DNA of 64,000 bases from Zea mays (GCF_902167145.1 NC_050098.1:14032501-14096500), one strand, 5' to 3'; shown: positions 47,713 to 62,160, counted from the stretch's first letter. The notes: a model not told the origin generated them from the sequence alone. Translations and numbers: made by a program.

Positions 47713-48514
47713 ATCTCCCCCTTTTTGGTGATTGATGCCAACACAAACCAAAGCAATTATGCATAATTGAACTAGTTTGCAAAATGTAAGTGCAAAGGTT
47801 ACTAAGAATTGAATCAATAAATATTTTCATAAGATATGCATGGATTGTTTATATTTTCAACATTTTGGACCACGCTTGCACCACATGTTTTGTTTTTGCA
47901 AATACTTTTTGTAAATTCTTTTCAAAGTTCTTTTGCAAATAGTCAAAGGTAAATGAGTAACATTTTGAGAAGCGTTTTCAAGATTTGCAATTTTCTCCCC
48001 CTGTTTCAAATGCTTTTCCTTTGACTAAACAAAACTCCCCTTCAATAAAATTCTCCTCTTAGTGTTCAAGAGGGTTTTAAGATACCAATTTTTGAAGGTG
48101 CTACTTTCTCCCCCTTTTGGATATAATAAGATACCAGATTGAAAAACTTTTTTCTTTTTTTTTAAAATAAGGTGGTGGTGCGGTCCTTTTGCTTTGGGCT
48201 AATACTTTCTCCCCCTTTGGCATGAATCGCCAAAAACGAATACTTGAGTGAAACATAAGCCCTTGTAGCTACTTTCCCCCCTTTTGGTCAAAACGATAGG
48301 AGTGAAGATTATACCAAAGTGGAGAGTGATGCGGAGCGACGGCGAAGGATGAGTAATGGAGTGGAGTGGAAGCCTTTGTCTTCGCCGAAGACTCCTAATT
48401 TCTTTTCAATACACTTATGACTTGGTTTTGAAATTCACTTGAAAACACATTAGTCATAGCATATGAAAGAGACATGATCAATGGTATATATAAATGAGCT
48501 ATGTATGCAAGACA

Positions 48515-51500
48515 TCAAAAGAAATTCCTAGAATCAAGAATATTTAGCTCATGCCTAAGTTTGGTAAAGGTTTGTTCATCCAATGGCTTGGTAAAGATAT
48601 CGGCTAATTGATCTTTAGTGTTAATATATGCAATCTCGATATCTCCCTTTTGTTGGTGATCCCTTAGAAAATGATACCGAATGCCTATGTGTTTAGTGCG
48701 ACTATGCTCAACGGGATTATCCGCCATGCGGATTGCACTCTCATTATCACATAGAAGAGGAACTTTGGTTAATTTGTAACCGTAGTCCCTAAGGGTTTGC
48801 CTCATCCAAAGTAATTGCGCGCAACAATGGCCTGCGGCAATATACTCGGCTTTGGCGGTAGAAAGAGCGACGGAATTTTGCTTCTTTGAAGCCCAAGACA
48901 CCAAGGATCTTCCCAAGAACTGGCAAGTCCCCGATGTGCTCTTTCTATTAATCTTACACCCCGCCCAATCGGCATCCGAATAACCAATTAAATCAAATGT
49001 GGATCCCCGAGGGTACCAAAGCCCAAACTTAGGAGTATAAGCCAAATATCTCAAGATTCGTTTTACGGCCGTAAGGTGAGCTTCCTTAGGGTCAGCTTGG
49101 AATCTTGCACACATGCATACGGAAAGCATTATATCCGGTCATGAAGCACATAAATAGAGTAAAGATCCTATCATCGACCGATATACCTTTTGATCTACGG
49201 ATTTACCTTCCGTGTCGAGGTCGAGATGCCCGTTGGTTCCCATGGGTGTCTTGATGGGATTGGCATCCTTCATTCCAAACTTGTTTAGAATGTCTTGAGT
49301 ATACTTTGTTTGGCTAATGAAGGTGCCCTCTTGGAGTTGCTTTACTTGAAATCCCAAGAAATACTTCAACTCCCCCATCATTGACATCTCAAATTTTTGT
49401 GTCATGATCCTACTAAATTCTTCACATGTAGATTCATTAGTAGACCCAAATATGATATCATCAACATAAATTTGGCATACAAACAAATCATTGTCAAGAG
49501 TTTTAGTGAATAACGTAGGATCGGCTTTTCCGACTTTGAAGCCATTAGCAATAAGGAAATCTCTTAGGCATTCATACCATGCTCTTGGGGCTTGCTTGAG
49601 CCCATAAAGCGCCTTAGAGAGCCTATAGACATGGTTAGGATACTCACTATCTTCATAGCCGAGAGGTTGCTCAACATAGACCTCTTCCTTGATTGGTCCG
49701 TTGAGGAAGGCACTTTTCACGTCCATTTGATAGAGCTTGAAGCCATGGTAAGTAGCATAGGCTAATAATATACGAATTGACTCAAGCCTAGCTACGGGTG
49801 CATAGGTTTCACCGAAGTCCAAACCTTCGACTTGGGAGTATCCCTTGGCCACAAGTCGAGCTTTGTTCCTTGTCACCACACCATGCTCATCTTGCTTGTT
49901 GCGGAAGACCCATTTGGTTCCTACAACATTTTGGTTAGGACGTGGAACTAAATGCCATACCTCGTTCCTAGTGAAGTTGTTGAGCTCCTCTTGCATCGCC
50001 ACCACCCAATCCGAATCTTGTAGTGCTTCCTCTACCCTGTGTGGCTCAATAGAGGAAACAAAAGAGTAATGCTCACAAAAATGTGCAACACAAGATCTAG
50101 TGGTACCCCCTTATGAATGTCGCCGAGGATGGTGTCGACGGGGTGATCTCGTTGGATTGCTTGGTGGACTCTTGGGTGTGGCGGCTTTGGAACTTCATCC
50201 TCCTTGTCTTGATCATTTGCATCTCCCCCTTGATCATTGCCGTTATCTTGAGGTGGCTCATTTTCTTGATCTTTTCCTTCATCATTTTGAGCCTCATCCT
50301 CATTTTGAGTTGGTGAAGATGCTTGCGTGGAGGAGGATGGTTGATCTTGTTCATTTGGAGGATCTTCGGATTCCTTAGGACACACATCCCCAATGGACAT
50401 GTTCCTTAGCGCGATGCACGGAGCCTCTTCATCACCTATCTCATCAAGATCAACTTGCTCTACTCGAGAGCCGTTGTTCTCATCAAACACAACGCCACAA
50501 GAAACTTCAACAAGTCCTGAGGACTTGTTAAAGACTCTATATGCCCTTGTGTTTGAATCATATCCTAGTAAAAAGCCTTTTACAGTCTTAGGAGCAAATT
50601 TAGATTTTCTACCTCTTTTAACAAGAATAAAGCATTTGCTACCAAAGACTCTAAAATAGGAAATATTGGGCTTTTTACCGGTTAGGAGTTCGTATGATGT
50701 CTTCTTGAGGATTCGGTGTAGATACAACCGGTTGATGGCGTAGCAAGCGGTGTTAACCGCCTCGGCCCAAAACCGATCCGAAGTCTTGTATTCATCAAGC
50801 ATGGTCCTTGCCATGTCCAATAGAGTTCGATTCTTCCTCTCCACTACACCATTTTGTTGTGGGGTGTATAGAGAAGAGAACTCATGCTTGATGCCCTCCT
50901 CCTCAAGGAAGCCTTCAATTTGAGAGTTCTTGAACTCCGTTCTGTTGTCGCTTCTTATTTTCTTGATCCTTAAGCCGAACTCATTTTGAGCCCGTCTCAA
51001 GAATCCCTTTAAGGTCTCTTGGGTTTGAGATTTTTCCTGCAAAAAGAATACCCAAGTGAAGCGAGAATAATCATCCACAATAACTAGACAGTACTTACTC
51101 CTGCCGATGCTTATGTAAGCTATCGGGCCGAATAGATCCATGTGTAGGAGCTCCAGTGGCCTGTCAGTCATCATGATGTTCTTATGCGGATGATGAGCAC
51201 CAACTTGCTTCCCTGCTTGGCATGCGCTACAAATCCTTTATTTCTCAAAATGAACATTTGTTAATCCTAAAATGTGCTCTCCCTTTAGAAGCTTATGAAG
51301 ATTCTTCATTCCAACATGGGCTAGTCGGCGGTGCCAGAGCCAACCCATGTCAGTCTTAGCAATTAAGCAAGTGTCGAGTTCAGCTCTATCAAAATCTACC
51401 AAGTATAGCTGACCCTCTAACACTCCCTTAAATGCTATTGAATCATTACTCCTTCTAAAGACAGTGACACCTACATCAGTAAATAGACAGTTGTAACCCA

Positions 51501-51753
51501 TTTGACATAATTGGGAAACGGAAAGCAAGTTATAATCTAAAGGATCTACAAGAAAAACATTGGAAATGGAATGGTCAGGTGAAATAGCGATTTTACCCAA
51601 ACCTTTGACCAAACCATGATTTCCATCCCCGAATGTGATAGCTCGTTGGGGATCTTGATTTTTCTCATAGGAGGAGAACATTTTCTTCTCCCCTGTCATG
51701 TGGTTTGTGCACCCGCTATCGATGATCCAACTTGAGCCCCCGGATGCATAAAC
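48515..51753 (-). pseudogene. pol: Sirevirus C pol, two stops and a frameshift
   Basis: The open frame starts after a TAG at 51754-51756. The protease is intact. A TAA near 51238 replaces the Asp of FEKD in the zinc region. The integrase core (MDLFGP, RSDNRTEF with R for G, NGVVERKN) continues. A 1-nt deletion near 50103 (GTGGTACCCC against GTAGTTACCCC in B) shifts the frame before the RT. A TGA near 49139 replaces Arg in SRPDIML. RT IYVDD and RNase H segments are otherwise present. Confidence 0.9.
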
Positions 51754-51766
51754 CTACAAAACAATT

Positions 51767-54407
51767 TTAGTTCTTGACTTTAGGTACCCAAACGGTTTTG
51801 GGTCCTTTAGCATTAGAAACACGAACTTTGGGTACCCAAACACAAGTTTTGGAGCTCTTGTGTTTGCCCCCAATATACTTGGCAACTACCTTGCCTGATT
51901 TGTTGGTTAGCACATAAGAAGCATCAAAAGTTTTAAATGAAATGCTATGATCATTTGATGCAGTAGGAGTTTTCTTCTTAGGCAACTTAGCACGGGTTGG
52001 TTGCCTAGAGCTAGATGTCTCACCCTTATACATGAAAGCATGATTAGGGCCAGAGTTAGACTTCCTAGAATGAATTCTCCTAATTTTATGCTCGGGATAG
52101 CCGGCAGGGTACAAAATGTAACCCTCGTTATCCTGAGGCATGGGAGCCTTGCCCTTAACAAAGTTGGATAATTTCTTAGGAGGGGCATTAAGTTTGACAT
52201 TGTCTCCCTTTTGGAAGCCAATGCCATCCTTGATGCCAGGGCATCTCCCATTATAAAGCATACTACAAGCAAATTTAAATTTTTCATTTTCAAGTTCATG
52301 CTCGGCAATTTTAGCATCTAATTTTGCTATATGATCATTTTGTTGTTTAATTAAAGCCATATGATCATTAATAGCATTAATATCAACATCTCTACATCTA
52401 GTGCAAATGGAAGTATGCTCAACGGTAGATGTAGAGGGTTTGCAAGATTTTAATTCTACAACCTTAGCATGTAATATATCATTTTCACTTCTAAGGTTAG
52501 AAATAGTAACATTGCAATCATCAAAATCTTTAGCCTTAGCAGTCAATTTTTCATTTTCATTTCTAAGACTAGCAAGAGAATCATTCAATTCTTCAATCTT
52601 AGCAAGTAAATCAACATTATCATCTCTAAGATTGGGAATTGAAACATTACAAGCATTAGAATCAACCTTAGCAATAAGTTTAGCATTTTCATTTCTAAGG
52701 TTGGCAATAGTATCATGGCATGTGCTTATCTCACTAGTTAATTTCTCACATTTTTCAACTTCTAGAGCATAAGCATTTTTAACCTTAACATGCTTTTTGT
52801 TTTCTTTGATTAGGAAGTCCTCTTGGGTGTCCAAGAGTTCATCCTTTTCATGGATAGCACTAATTAATTCATTTAATTTTTCTTTTTGTTGCATGTTGAG
52901 GTTGGCAAAAAGGGTACGTAAATTATCCTCCTCATCACTAGCATTATCATCACTAGAGGACTCATATTTAGTGGAGGATTTGGATTTAACCTTCTTCTTT
53001 TTGCCATCCTTGGCCATGAGGCATTTGTGGCCGACGTTGGGAAAGAGAAGTCCCTTGGTGACGGCGATGTTGGCGGCGTCCTCGTCGGAGGAGGAGTCGG
53101 TGGAGCTCTCGTCGGAGTCCCACTCGTGGCATACATGGGCATCGCCGCCCCCTCTTCTTGTGGTACCTCTTCTTGTCCTTTCTTCTCCCCTTCTTGTCGT
53201 CGCCACTGTCACTATCACTAGATAACATGCATTTAGCAATGAAATGACCGGGCTTACCACATTTGTAGCAAACTTTCTTGGAGCGGGACTTGTAGTCTTT
53301 CCCCCTCCTTTTCTTGAGGATTTGGCGGAAGCTCTTGATGATGAGCGCCATCTCCTCATTGTCGAGCTTAGAGGCGTCGATTGGTTGTCTACTTGATGTA
53401 GACTCCTCCTTCTTCTCCTCCGTCGCTTTGAATGCAACCGGTTGTGCTTCGGGCGCGGAGGGGCCATCTAGCTTGATGATCTTCTTTGAGCCTTTGATCA
53501 TCAACTCAAAGCTCACAAAATTACCTATTACTTCCTCGGGAGACATTTGAGTATATCTAGGATTCCCTCGAATTAATTGAACTTGCGTAGGGTTAAGAAA
53601 AACGAGGGATCTTAGAATAACCTTGACCATCTCATGATCATCCCATTTGGTGCTCCCGAGGTTGCGCACTTGGTTCACCAAGGTCTTCAAGCGGTTGTAC
53701 ATGGCTTGAGGGTCTTTGCCTTGGTTGCGTCGGAACCGACCGAGCTCCCCCTCGATCGTCTCCCGCTTGGTGATTTTTGTCACCTCATCTCCTTCGTGCG
53801 CGGTCTTGAGTGCGTCCCAAATTTCCTTCACGCTCTTTAACCCTTGCACCTTATTATACTCCTCTCGACTTAGAGAGGCGAGGAGTATAGTGGTGGCTTG
53901 GGAGTTAAAGTGGTGGATTTGGGCTACTTCGTCCGAGTCGTAGTCTTCATCCCCTACGGATGGTACTTGTACACCAAACTCAACAACATTCCAAATGCTT
54001 GTGTGGAGTGAGGTTAGATGATGCCTCATTTTGTCACTCCACATGTTATAATCTTCACCGTCAAAAACCGGTGGTTTGCCTAATGGAACGGAGAGCAAAG
54101 GAGTACGCTTTGAAATACGGGGATAGCGTAGGGGAATCTTACTATACTTCTTGCGCTCATGGCTCTTAGAAGTTAAGGACGGCGCGTCGGAGCCGGAGGT
54201 TGATGGTGATGAAGTGTCGGTCTCGTAGTAGACCACCTTCCTCATCTTCTTTTTCTTGTCGCCACTCCGATGCGACTTGTGGGAAGAGGATTTCTTCTCC
54301 TTCCCCTTCCCCTTGTTGCGGGACTCTTCCGATGAAGTCTTCCCGTGGCTTATAGTGGGCTTGTCGCCGGTCTCCATCTCCTTCTTGGCGTGATCTCCCG
54401 ACATCAC
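51767..54407 (-). pseudogene. gag: Sirevirus C gag with a homopolymer frameshift
   Basis: ATG at 54407 (MMSGDHAKKEME). The capsid region and knuckle CYKCGKPGHFIAKC are in the first frame. At about 53149-53153 a C-run has one base more than in Sireviruses B and D, shifting the frame just after the knuckle. The coiled coil and CVWVPKV end continue in the other frame down to 51767. This is the only break seen in this gag. Confidence 0.88.
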
Positions 54408-54452
54408 TTCGAGCGGTTAGGCTCTAATGAAGCACCGGGCTCTGATACCAAT

Positions 54453-55764
54453 TGAAAGTCGTCTAGAGGGGGGTGAATAGGGCGAAAATAAAATTTACAA
54501 AGTTAATCACAACTAAAAGCCGGGTTAGTGTTAGAAATATAATCGAGTCCGAGAGAGAGGGTGAAAAACAAATCGCAAGCAAATAAGGAGTGAGACACAA
54601 GGATTTGTTTTACCGAGGTTCGGTTCTTGCAAACCTACTCCCCGTTGAGGTGGTCACAAAGACCGGGTCTCTTTTAACCCTTTCCCTCTCTCAAACGGTC
54701 CCTCGGACCGAGTGAGCTTCTCTTCTCAATCAACCGGGAACCAAACTTCCCCGCAAGGACCACCACACAATTGGTGTCTCTTGCCTTGATTACAATTGAG
54801 ATGATCGCAAGAAAGAATGAGAAAAAGAAGCAATCCATGCGCAAGAGCTCAAATAAACACGACAAATCACTCTCTCTAATCACTAAAGCTTTGTGTGGAG
54901 TTGGGAGAGGATTTGATCTCTTGGTGTGTCTTGTATTGAATGCTAGCTCTTGTAAGGTGTAGAAGAGTGAAAAACTTGGATTACTTGAATGTGGGGTGGT
55001 TGGGGGTATTTATAACCCCAACCACCAAACTAGCCGTTTGGTGAAGGCTTCTGTCGCATGGCGCACCGGACAGTCCGGTGTGCCACCGGACACTGTCCGG
55101 TGCATCAGCCACGTCACCTGGCCGGTGGGTTCCAACCGTTGGAGCTCTGTCTTGTGGGCCCGTCTGGCTGTCCGGTGGTGCACCGGACAAGCCCTGTAGG
55201 CTGTCTGGTGTGCCACCCGCGCGTGCTCTGCTCCTCTGCGCGTGCAGGCGCGCATTTAATGCGTTGCAGTCGACCGTTGCGCGCGAAGTAGCTGTTGCTC
55301 CGCTGTCACATCGGACAGTCCGGTGTGCATCGGACACTGTCCGGTGACTCACCAGACAGTCCGGTGAATTATAGCGGAGTGGATTCTCGAAGCTGGCGAG
55401 TTCAGAGTTGCTCTCCCTTGGGGCACCGGACACTGTCCGGTGGTGCACCGGACAGTCCGGTGAATTATAGCGGAGCTCCTCTGAAAATTCCCGAAGGCGA
55501 AGAGTTGGGCGTCGAGTTCTCTGGTGCACCGGACACTGTCCGGTGGCACACCGGACAGTCCGGTGCGCCAGACCAGGGCACACTTCGGTATGCTTGGCTC
55601 CTTTGTTTTGAACCCCTATTCTTTGACTTGTATTGGTTTATTGTGAACCTTTGGCACCTGTAAAACTTATAGACTAGAGCAAACTAGTTAGTGCAATTAT
55701 TTGTGTTGGGCAATTCAACCACCAAAATCAATTAGAATATAGGTGTAAGCCTAATTCCCTTTCA
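54453..55764 (-). repeat. 5' LTR of Sirevirus C
   Basis: 1312 bp. The minus-strand TATA box sits in the ATTTATAACCCCAACC phrase near 55010. Palindromes CACCGGACA/TGTCCGGTG cluster at about 55065-55565. Confidence 0.93.
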
Positions 55765-55769
55765 GTTCC

Positions 55770-56911
55770 ATTACCCCTAATGTAGGTCCAAGCATCGTTA
55801 TTTTACTGTTCAATGTAGAGAACTTATTCTGCCATTAAGCTCTTGGTATGTTTTAGAGGGGAAGAAATCAATTGTTATGAATGTTAAATCGTTCCATAAC
55901 CATTTTGATAGTAATGCTTCTTCTTTTTGTGATTTAGTTCTTACAGGTGATTGTATTTGTAGCCTACATTTTGTTTTGGGGTCTATAGTGGTTTATACCA
56001 GTACCTTTTCATGTGCTCAGGAATGATCTTGTGGGAATAAAGCTGCTCACAGGTTTTAATGCATGACTCATCACGTTGTGTTGAATGATGGGAGTGTTGA
56101 ATGACAGTAATGTCACCTATAAGAACACTTACTGGGAGGCAAGAAAGGTGGCAAGGGATAAATTGAAGAAGAAAGTCGCTACATACAAAATGGGACTTGT
56201 TGACAAACTCAAAGGTTTGATTTTTGTATCCATTGTTCTTGAGCCATCTGTCAAAGAGTGTTATATGGAACAAATGCATGGTTTTTACTTTGTTATTTGT
56301 TTCTTGACTTCTGAATAAAGTAATATTGTCAAAGAGTGTGCATTTTTTCCACGATTCACAAATTAAGGATCAGACAAAATGACTTGGATACCCCTCAAAA
56401 GTACTGGTGGACAATGGTAGACAGTGCTGAGCAGTGTTATACAATCTATGGTGTCTTTCTTTTGGGAGAAATTTTGAATGTTATAAGGTCTCTCTTTGTG
56501 AGGGAAAGTGTACTCACATCTGTCAGGAACTTAATCTCTCTTTGTGAGTAAGACATGCCTCCCACTGCTTACCATTGGATTCATATCAGCAGAGATCCAT
56601 GTGATATTATAAAGAGAAAGTGTTGAACCTGAAATAATGTCTAATATTGAAGTACTTTATTCTATAGTGTTGAAGTATTCTTTACAAATTTTCTTAACAA
56701 ATAACAAAATATACAAACACTTTGTCTGTAAATAGCACACTTCATTTCACTGCAATGCTTATGCTTCCTCTTTCTTCTCTACTCAGCTAAGCTCCATGGC
56801 TAGGGACATGTGCACATAGGTGAGAATGGAAGCATTCGCTGCACTTGGTAAAATTCAACGAGTTTCTGAGGGTGTTCTGCTACAATCGCTAGAAAAGAAG
56901 GTTATGAAAAC
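55770..56911 (+). other. Unique DNA between Sireviruses C and D, with one exon-like stretch
   Basis: Mostly AT-rich and intron-like. Around 56105-56215 a Lys-rich frame reads NVTYKNTYWEARKVARDKLK and on to GLVDKLK, where a GTTTG donor-like site follows. It looks like an exon, probably another captured fragment, but I do not recognise the gene. A second short frame (MEAFAALGKIQRVSEGVLL, from 56826) ends at the Sirevirus D insertion. Confidence 0.45.
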
Positions 56912-58108
56912 CGAAAGTCGCCTAGAGGGGGGGTGAATAGGCGGAATCTGAAAATTACAAACTTAAGCACAACTACAAGCCGGGGTTAGCGTTAGAAATA
57001 TAAAACGAGTCCGAAAGAGAGGTAGAAATCAAATAACAAGCAAATGAGAATGGATGGCATGGTGATTTGTTATACCGAGGTTCGGTTCTTGCAAACCTAC
57101 TCCCAGTTGAGGTGGTCACAAAGACTGGGTCTCTTTCAACCCTTTCCCTCTCTCAAACGGTCACTTAGACCGAGTGAGCTTCTCTTCTCAATCAAATGGG
57201 ACACTAAGTCCACTACAAGGACCACCACACAATTGGTGTCTCTTGTTTTGATTACAAGTGTTATGGAAACAAGAATGAGGAAGAAGAAAAGCAATCCAAG
57301 CGCAAGAGCTCAAAAGAACACAAAAGTCTCTCTCTCTCGTCACTAATTTGTTTGGAGTGAATCCGGACTTGGGAGAGGATTTGATCTCTTTGTTCGTGTC
57401 TTGTATCGAATGCTATAGCTCTTGTATGAGGTGTGAAGGCTAAAAACTTGGATGCCATGAATGTGGGGTGGTTGGGGGTATTTATAGCCCCAACCACCAA
57501 AATGGCCGTTGGGAATGGCTTCTGTCGACGGGCACACCGGGCAGTCCGGTGCGCCACAGCCACGTCACCCAACCGTTAGGGTTCGACCGTTGGAGCTCTG
57601 ACTTGTGGGGCCACCGGACAGTCTGGTGGTGCACCGGACAGGTCCTGTAGACTGTCCGGTGCGCCTTCTGGCGCCTGCTCTGACTTCTGCGCGCGCAGGC
57701 GCGCACTGTAGCGCATTTAATGCCTTCTGCAGACGACCGTTGGCGCGAAGTAGCCGTTGCTCCGCTGGCACACCGGACAGTCCGGTGTTACACCGGACAG
57801 TCCGGTGAATTATAGCGGAGCGGCCTCCCAAAATCCCGAAGCTGGCAAGTTCAGCGTCGATCTCCCTGGTGCACCGGACACTGTCCGGTGGTGCACCGGA
57901 CAGTCCGGTGCGCCAGACCAGGGCTGCCTTCAGTATACTTTGCTCCTTTTATTTGAACCCTTTCTTTTGACTTGTATTTGTTTGTTGTGAACCTTTGGCA
58001 CCTGTAGAACATATTTTCTAGAGCAAACTAGTTAGTCCAAAAATTTGTGTTGGGCAATTCAACCACCAAAATTCATTTTGGAAAAGGTTTGACCCTATTT
58101 CCCTTTCA
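56912..58108 (-). repeat. 3' LTR of Sirevirus D
   Basis: 1197 bp, about 100 bp shorter than the LTRs of B and C, with fewer palindrome units (57530-57925). It ends CCCTTTCA on +. The adjacent 58109-58905 is non-coding with repeated minus-strand purine tracts (58110, 58400, 58510, 58605 and 58675). Confidence 0.9.
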
Positions 58109-58905
58109 ATCTCCCCCTTTTTGGTGATTGATGCCAACACAAACCAAAGCAAATATAAAAGTGCAGAATTGAACTAGTTTGCACAATGTAAGTGCAAAGG
58201 TTGCTTGGAATTGAAACCAATATTCTTATTTCAATAGATATGCATGGATGGTTTTTCTTCTTATTAAAATTTTGGACCACATTTGCACCACGAGTTTTGT
58301 TTTTGCAAATCCTTTGTAAAATTCTTTTCAAAAACTTTTTGCAAATAGTCAAAGGTACATGAATAAGATTGAAGAAAGCATTTTCAAGATTTGAAATTTT
58401 CTCCCCCTGTCTCAAATGTTTTTCCTTTGACTTAACAAAACTCCCCCTAAATAAAATTCTCCTCTTAGTGTTCAAGAGGGTTTTGCAAGTTTTGAAGATA
58501 CTACTTTCTCCCCCTTTTGAACACAATAAGATATCAATTTTAAAAACTTCATTTTTAAAATTCGGTGGTGGTGTGCGGTCCTTTTGCTTTGGGCTCATAC
58601 TTTCTCCCCCTTTGGCATGAATCGCCAAAAATGGATACTTGTGAGTGAGATATAAGCCCTTTTTTCAAACTCTCTCCCCCTTTGGCAAACACAAAAATAT
58701 GAGTGAAGATTATACCAAAGTGGAGAACGATGCGGAGTATCGGCAAACACAATTGGAGTTGAGTGGAAGCGCCTTCTTTGCCGAATACTTCATTTCCCTT
58801 TCAATATCTATGACTTAAGCATAATATTATACTTGAAAACACATTAGTCATAGTCATAAAAGAGATATGATCAAAGGTACATAAATGTGCTATGTGTGCA
58901 AAGAA

Positions 58906-61900
58906 TCAATCAAAATTCCTCGAATAAAGAATATTTAGCTCATTCCTAAGTTTGGTAAAGGATTGCTCATCTAAAGGCTTGGTAAAGATATCGGCCAATT
59001 GATCTTTGGTGTTTATATAGGCTATCTCGATATCCCACTTTTGTTGGTGATCTCTCAGAAAGTGATGTTGAATGGCTATGTGCTTAGTGCGGCTGTGTTC
59101 AACGGGATTATCTGCCATGCGGATTGCACTCTCATTGTCACATAGGAGAGGGACTTTGCTAAACTTGTAGCCATAGTCCCTAAGGGTTTGCCTCATCCAA
59201 AGCAATTGCGCGTAACAATGGCCTGTGGCAATGTACTCGGCTTCGGCGGTAGAAAGAGCTACAGAATTTTGTTTCTTTGAAGCCCAAGACACTAGGGATC
59301 TCCCCAAAAACTGACAAGTCCCTGATGTGCTCTTTCTATCAATCTTACACCCTGCCCAATCGGCATCGGAATATCCTAATAAATCAAATGAGGATCCCTT
59401 GGGTACCAAAGACCAAACTTAGGTGTTTGAACTAAATATCTCAAGATTCGCTTCACGGCCCTAAGGTGAACTTCCTTAGGGTCGGCTTGGAACCTTGCAC
59501 ACATGCATACAGAACGCATAATGTCCGGTCGAGATGCACATAAATAGAGTAAAGATCCTATCATCGGCCTGTATACCTTTTGATCTACGGATTTACCTCC
59601 CGTGTCGAGGTCGAGATGCCCATTGGTTCCCATGGGTATCTTGATGGGCTTGGCATCCTTCATTTCAAACTTGGTGAGAATATCTTGAATATACTTTGTT
59701 TGGCTGATGAAGGTGCCTTCTTGGAGTTGCTTCACTTGAAATCCTAGAAAATACTTCAACTGTCCCATCATAGACATCTCGAATTTTTGAATCATGATCC
59801 TACTAAACTCTTCACATATAGATTTGTTAGTAGACCCAAATATGATATCATCAACATAAATTTGGCATACAAACAAATCATTTGCGATAGTTTTAGTGAA
59901 TAAAGTAGGATCGGCTTTACTGACTTTGAAACCATTAGTGAGAAGAAAATCTCTTAGGCATTCATACCATGCTCTTGGGGCTTGCTTGAGCCCATAAAGC
60001 GCCTTAGAGAGTTTATACACGTGGTTAGGATACTCACTATCTTCAAAGCCGGGAGGTTGCTCAACATAGACTTCTTCCTTGATTGGTCCGTTGAGGAAGA
60101 CACTCTTCATGCCCATTTGGTAAAGCTTAAAGCCATGGTGAGTAGCATAGGCAAGTAATATTCGAATTGACTCAAGCCTAGCTACGGGTGCATAGGTTTC
60201 TCCAAAATCCAAACCTTCGACTTGTGAATAACCTTTGGCCACAAGTCGTGCCTTGTTCCTTGTCATCACACCATGCTCGTCTTGTTTGTTGCGGAAGACC
60301 CACTTGGTTCCTACAACATTTTGGTTAGGACGTGGAACTAAATGCCATACCTCATTCCTCTTGAAGTTGTTGAGCTCCTCTTGCATTGCCAATACCCAAT
60401 CCGAATCTTAAAGTGCTTCCTCTACCTTGTGTGGCTCAATAGAGGAAACAAAAGAGTAGTGTTCACAAAAATGAGCGACACGAGATCGAGTAGTTACCCC
60501 CTTATGAATATCTCCTAGGATGGTGTTCACGGGGTGATCTCGTTGGATTGCTTGGTGGACTCTTGGGTGTGTCGGTCTTGGATCTTGTTCATCCTCCTTG
60601 TCTTGATCATTTGTATCTCCCCCTTGATCATTGCCATCTTCTTGAGGTGGCTCATCTTCTTGATCTTCTCCTTCATCATCTTGAGCCTCATCCTCTTCTT
60701 GAGTTGGTGGAGATGCTTGCATGGAGGAAGATGGTTGATCTTGTGCTTGAATGGGCTCTTCGGATTCCTTAGGACACACATCCCCAATGGACATGTTCCT
60801 TAGCGCGACGCACGGAGCCTCTTCATCATCTAATTCATCAAGACCAACTTGCTCTACTTGAGAGCTGTTAGTCTCATCAAACACAATGTCACAAGAAACT
60901 TCAACTAGTTCAGTGGACTTGTTAAAGACTCTATATGCCCTTGTGTTTGAATCATATCCTACTAAAAAGCATTCTACAACCTTAGGAGCAAATTTTGATT
61001 TTCTACCTCTTTTAACAAGAATAAAGCATTTGCTACCAAAGACTCTAAAATATAAAACATTGAGCTTTTTACCGGTGAGGAGTTCGTATGATGTCTTCTT
61101 GAGGATTCGGTGTAGATATAACCGGTTGATGGCGTAGCAAGCGGTGTTGACCGCCTCGGCCCAAAATCGATCCGAAGTCTTGTACTCATCAAGCATGGTC
61201 CTAGCCATGTCCAATAGAGTTCTATTCTTCCTCTCCACTACACCATTTTGTTGTGGCGTGTAGGGAGAAGAGAACTCATGCTTGATGCCTTCCTCCTCAA
61301 GAAAACCTTCTATTTGAGAGTTCTTGAACTTCGTCCCGTTGTCGCTTCTTATCTTCTTAATCCTCAAGCCAAACTCATTTTGAGCCCATCTCAAGAATCC
61401 TTTCAAAGTTTCTTGGGTTTGAGATTTATCCTGTAAAAAGAATACCCAAGTGAAGCGAGAATAATCATCCACAATAACTAAACAGTACTTACTCCCGCTG
61501 ATGCTTATGTAAGCGATCGGGCCGAATAGGTCCATGTGGAGGAGCTCAAGTGGCCTGTCAGTCGTCATGATGTTCTTATGTGGATGATGAACACCAACTT
61601 GCTTCCCTGCTTGGCATGCGCTACAAATCATGTCTTTCTCAAAATGAACATTTGTTAGTCCCAAAATGTGTTCTCCCTTTAGAAGTTTGTGAAGATTCTT
61701 CATCCCAACATGGGCTAGTCGGTGGTGCCAGAGCCAACCCATGTTAGTCTTAGCAATTAAGCAAGTATCAAGTTTAGCTCTATTGAAATCAACTAAGTAT
61801 AGCTGACCCTCTAATACTCCCTTAAAAGCTACTGAATCATCACTTCTTCTAAAGACAGTAACACCTGTATCTGTAAAAAGACAGTTGTAACCCATTTTGC

Positions 61901-62147
61901 ATAATTGAGAAATAGAAAGCAAGTTGTAATCTAAGGAATCTACAAGAAAAACATTAGAAATAGAATGGTCAGGTGATATAGCAATTTTACCCAACCCTTT
62001 GACCAAACCTTGATTTCCATCCTCGAATGTGATAGCTCGTTGGGGATCTTCGTTTTTCTCGTAGGAGGAGAACATCTTTTTCTCCTCAGTCATATGGTTT
62101 GTGCACCCGCTGTCGATGATCCAACTTGAGCCCCCGGATGCATAAAC
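58906..62147 (-). pseudogene. pol: Sirevirus D pol, one stop and one frameshift
   Basis: The open frame starts after a TAG at 62148-62150. Protease, zinc motif, integrase core ([22 protein letters not shown]) and linker are in one frame to a TAA at 60408-60410 (VEEAL*DSDW, Gln in relatives). RT with IYVDD follows. A 1-nt deletion near 59400 (WYPRG-S) shifts the frame before the RNase H, which ends at 58906. Confidence 0.9.
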
Positions 62148-62160
62148 CTACAAAACATAT

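Larger units (their letters stand above)
46399..55764 (-). mobile_element. Sirevirus C (Ty1/Copia, Opie-like), complete, degraded
   Basis: The element is 9366 bp with perfect TSD GTTCC (46394-46398, 55765-55769). LTRs are 1314 bp (left, 3') and 1312 bp (right, 5'). Primer site TGATACCA (on +) is at 54443-54450. Order and motifs match Sirevirus B. Gag has one frameshift. Pol has two stops and one frameshift, so it is non-autonomous now. Confidence 0.94.
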
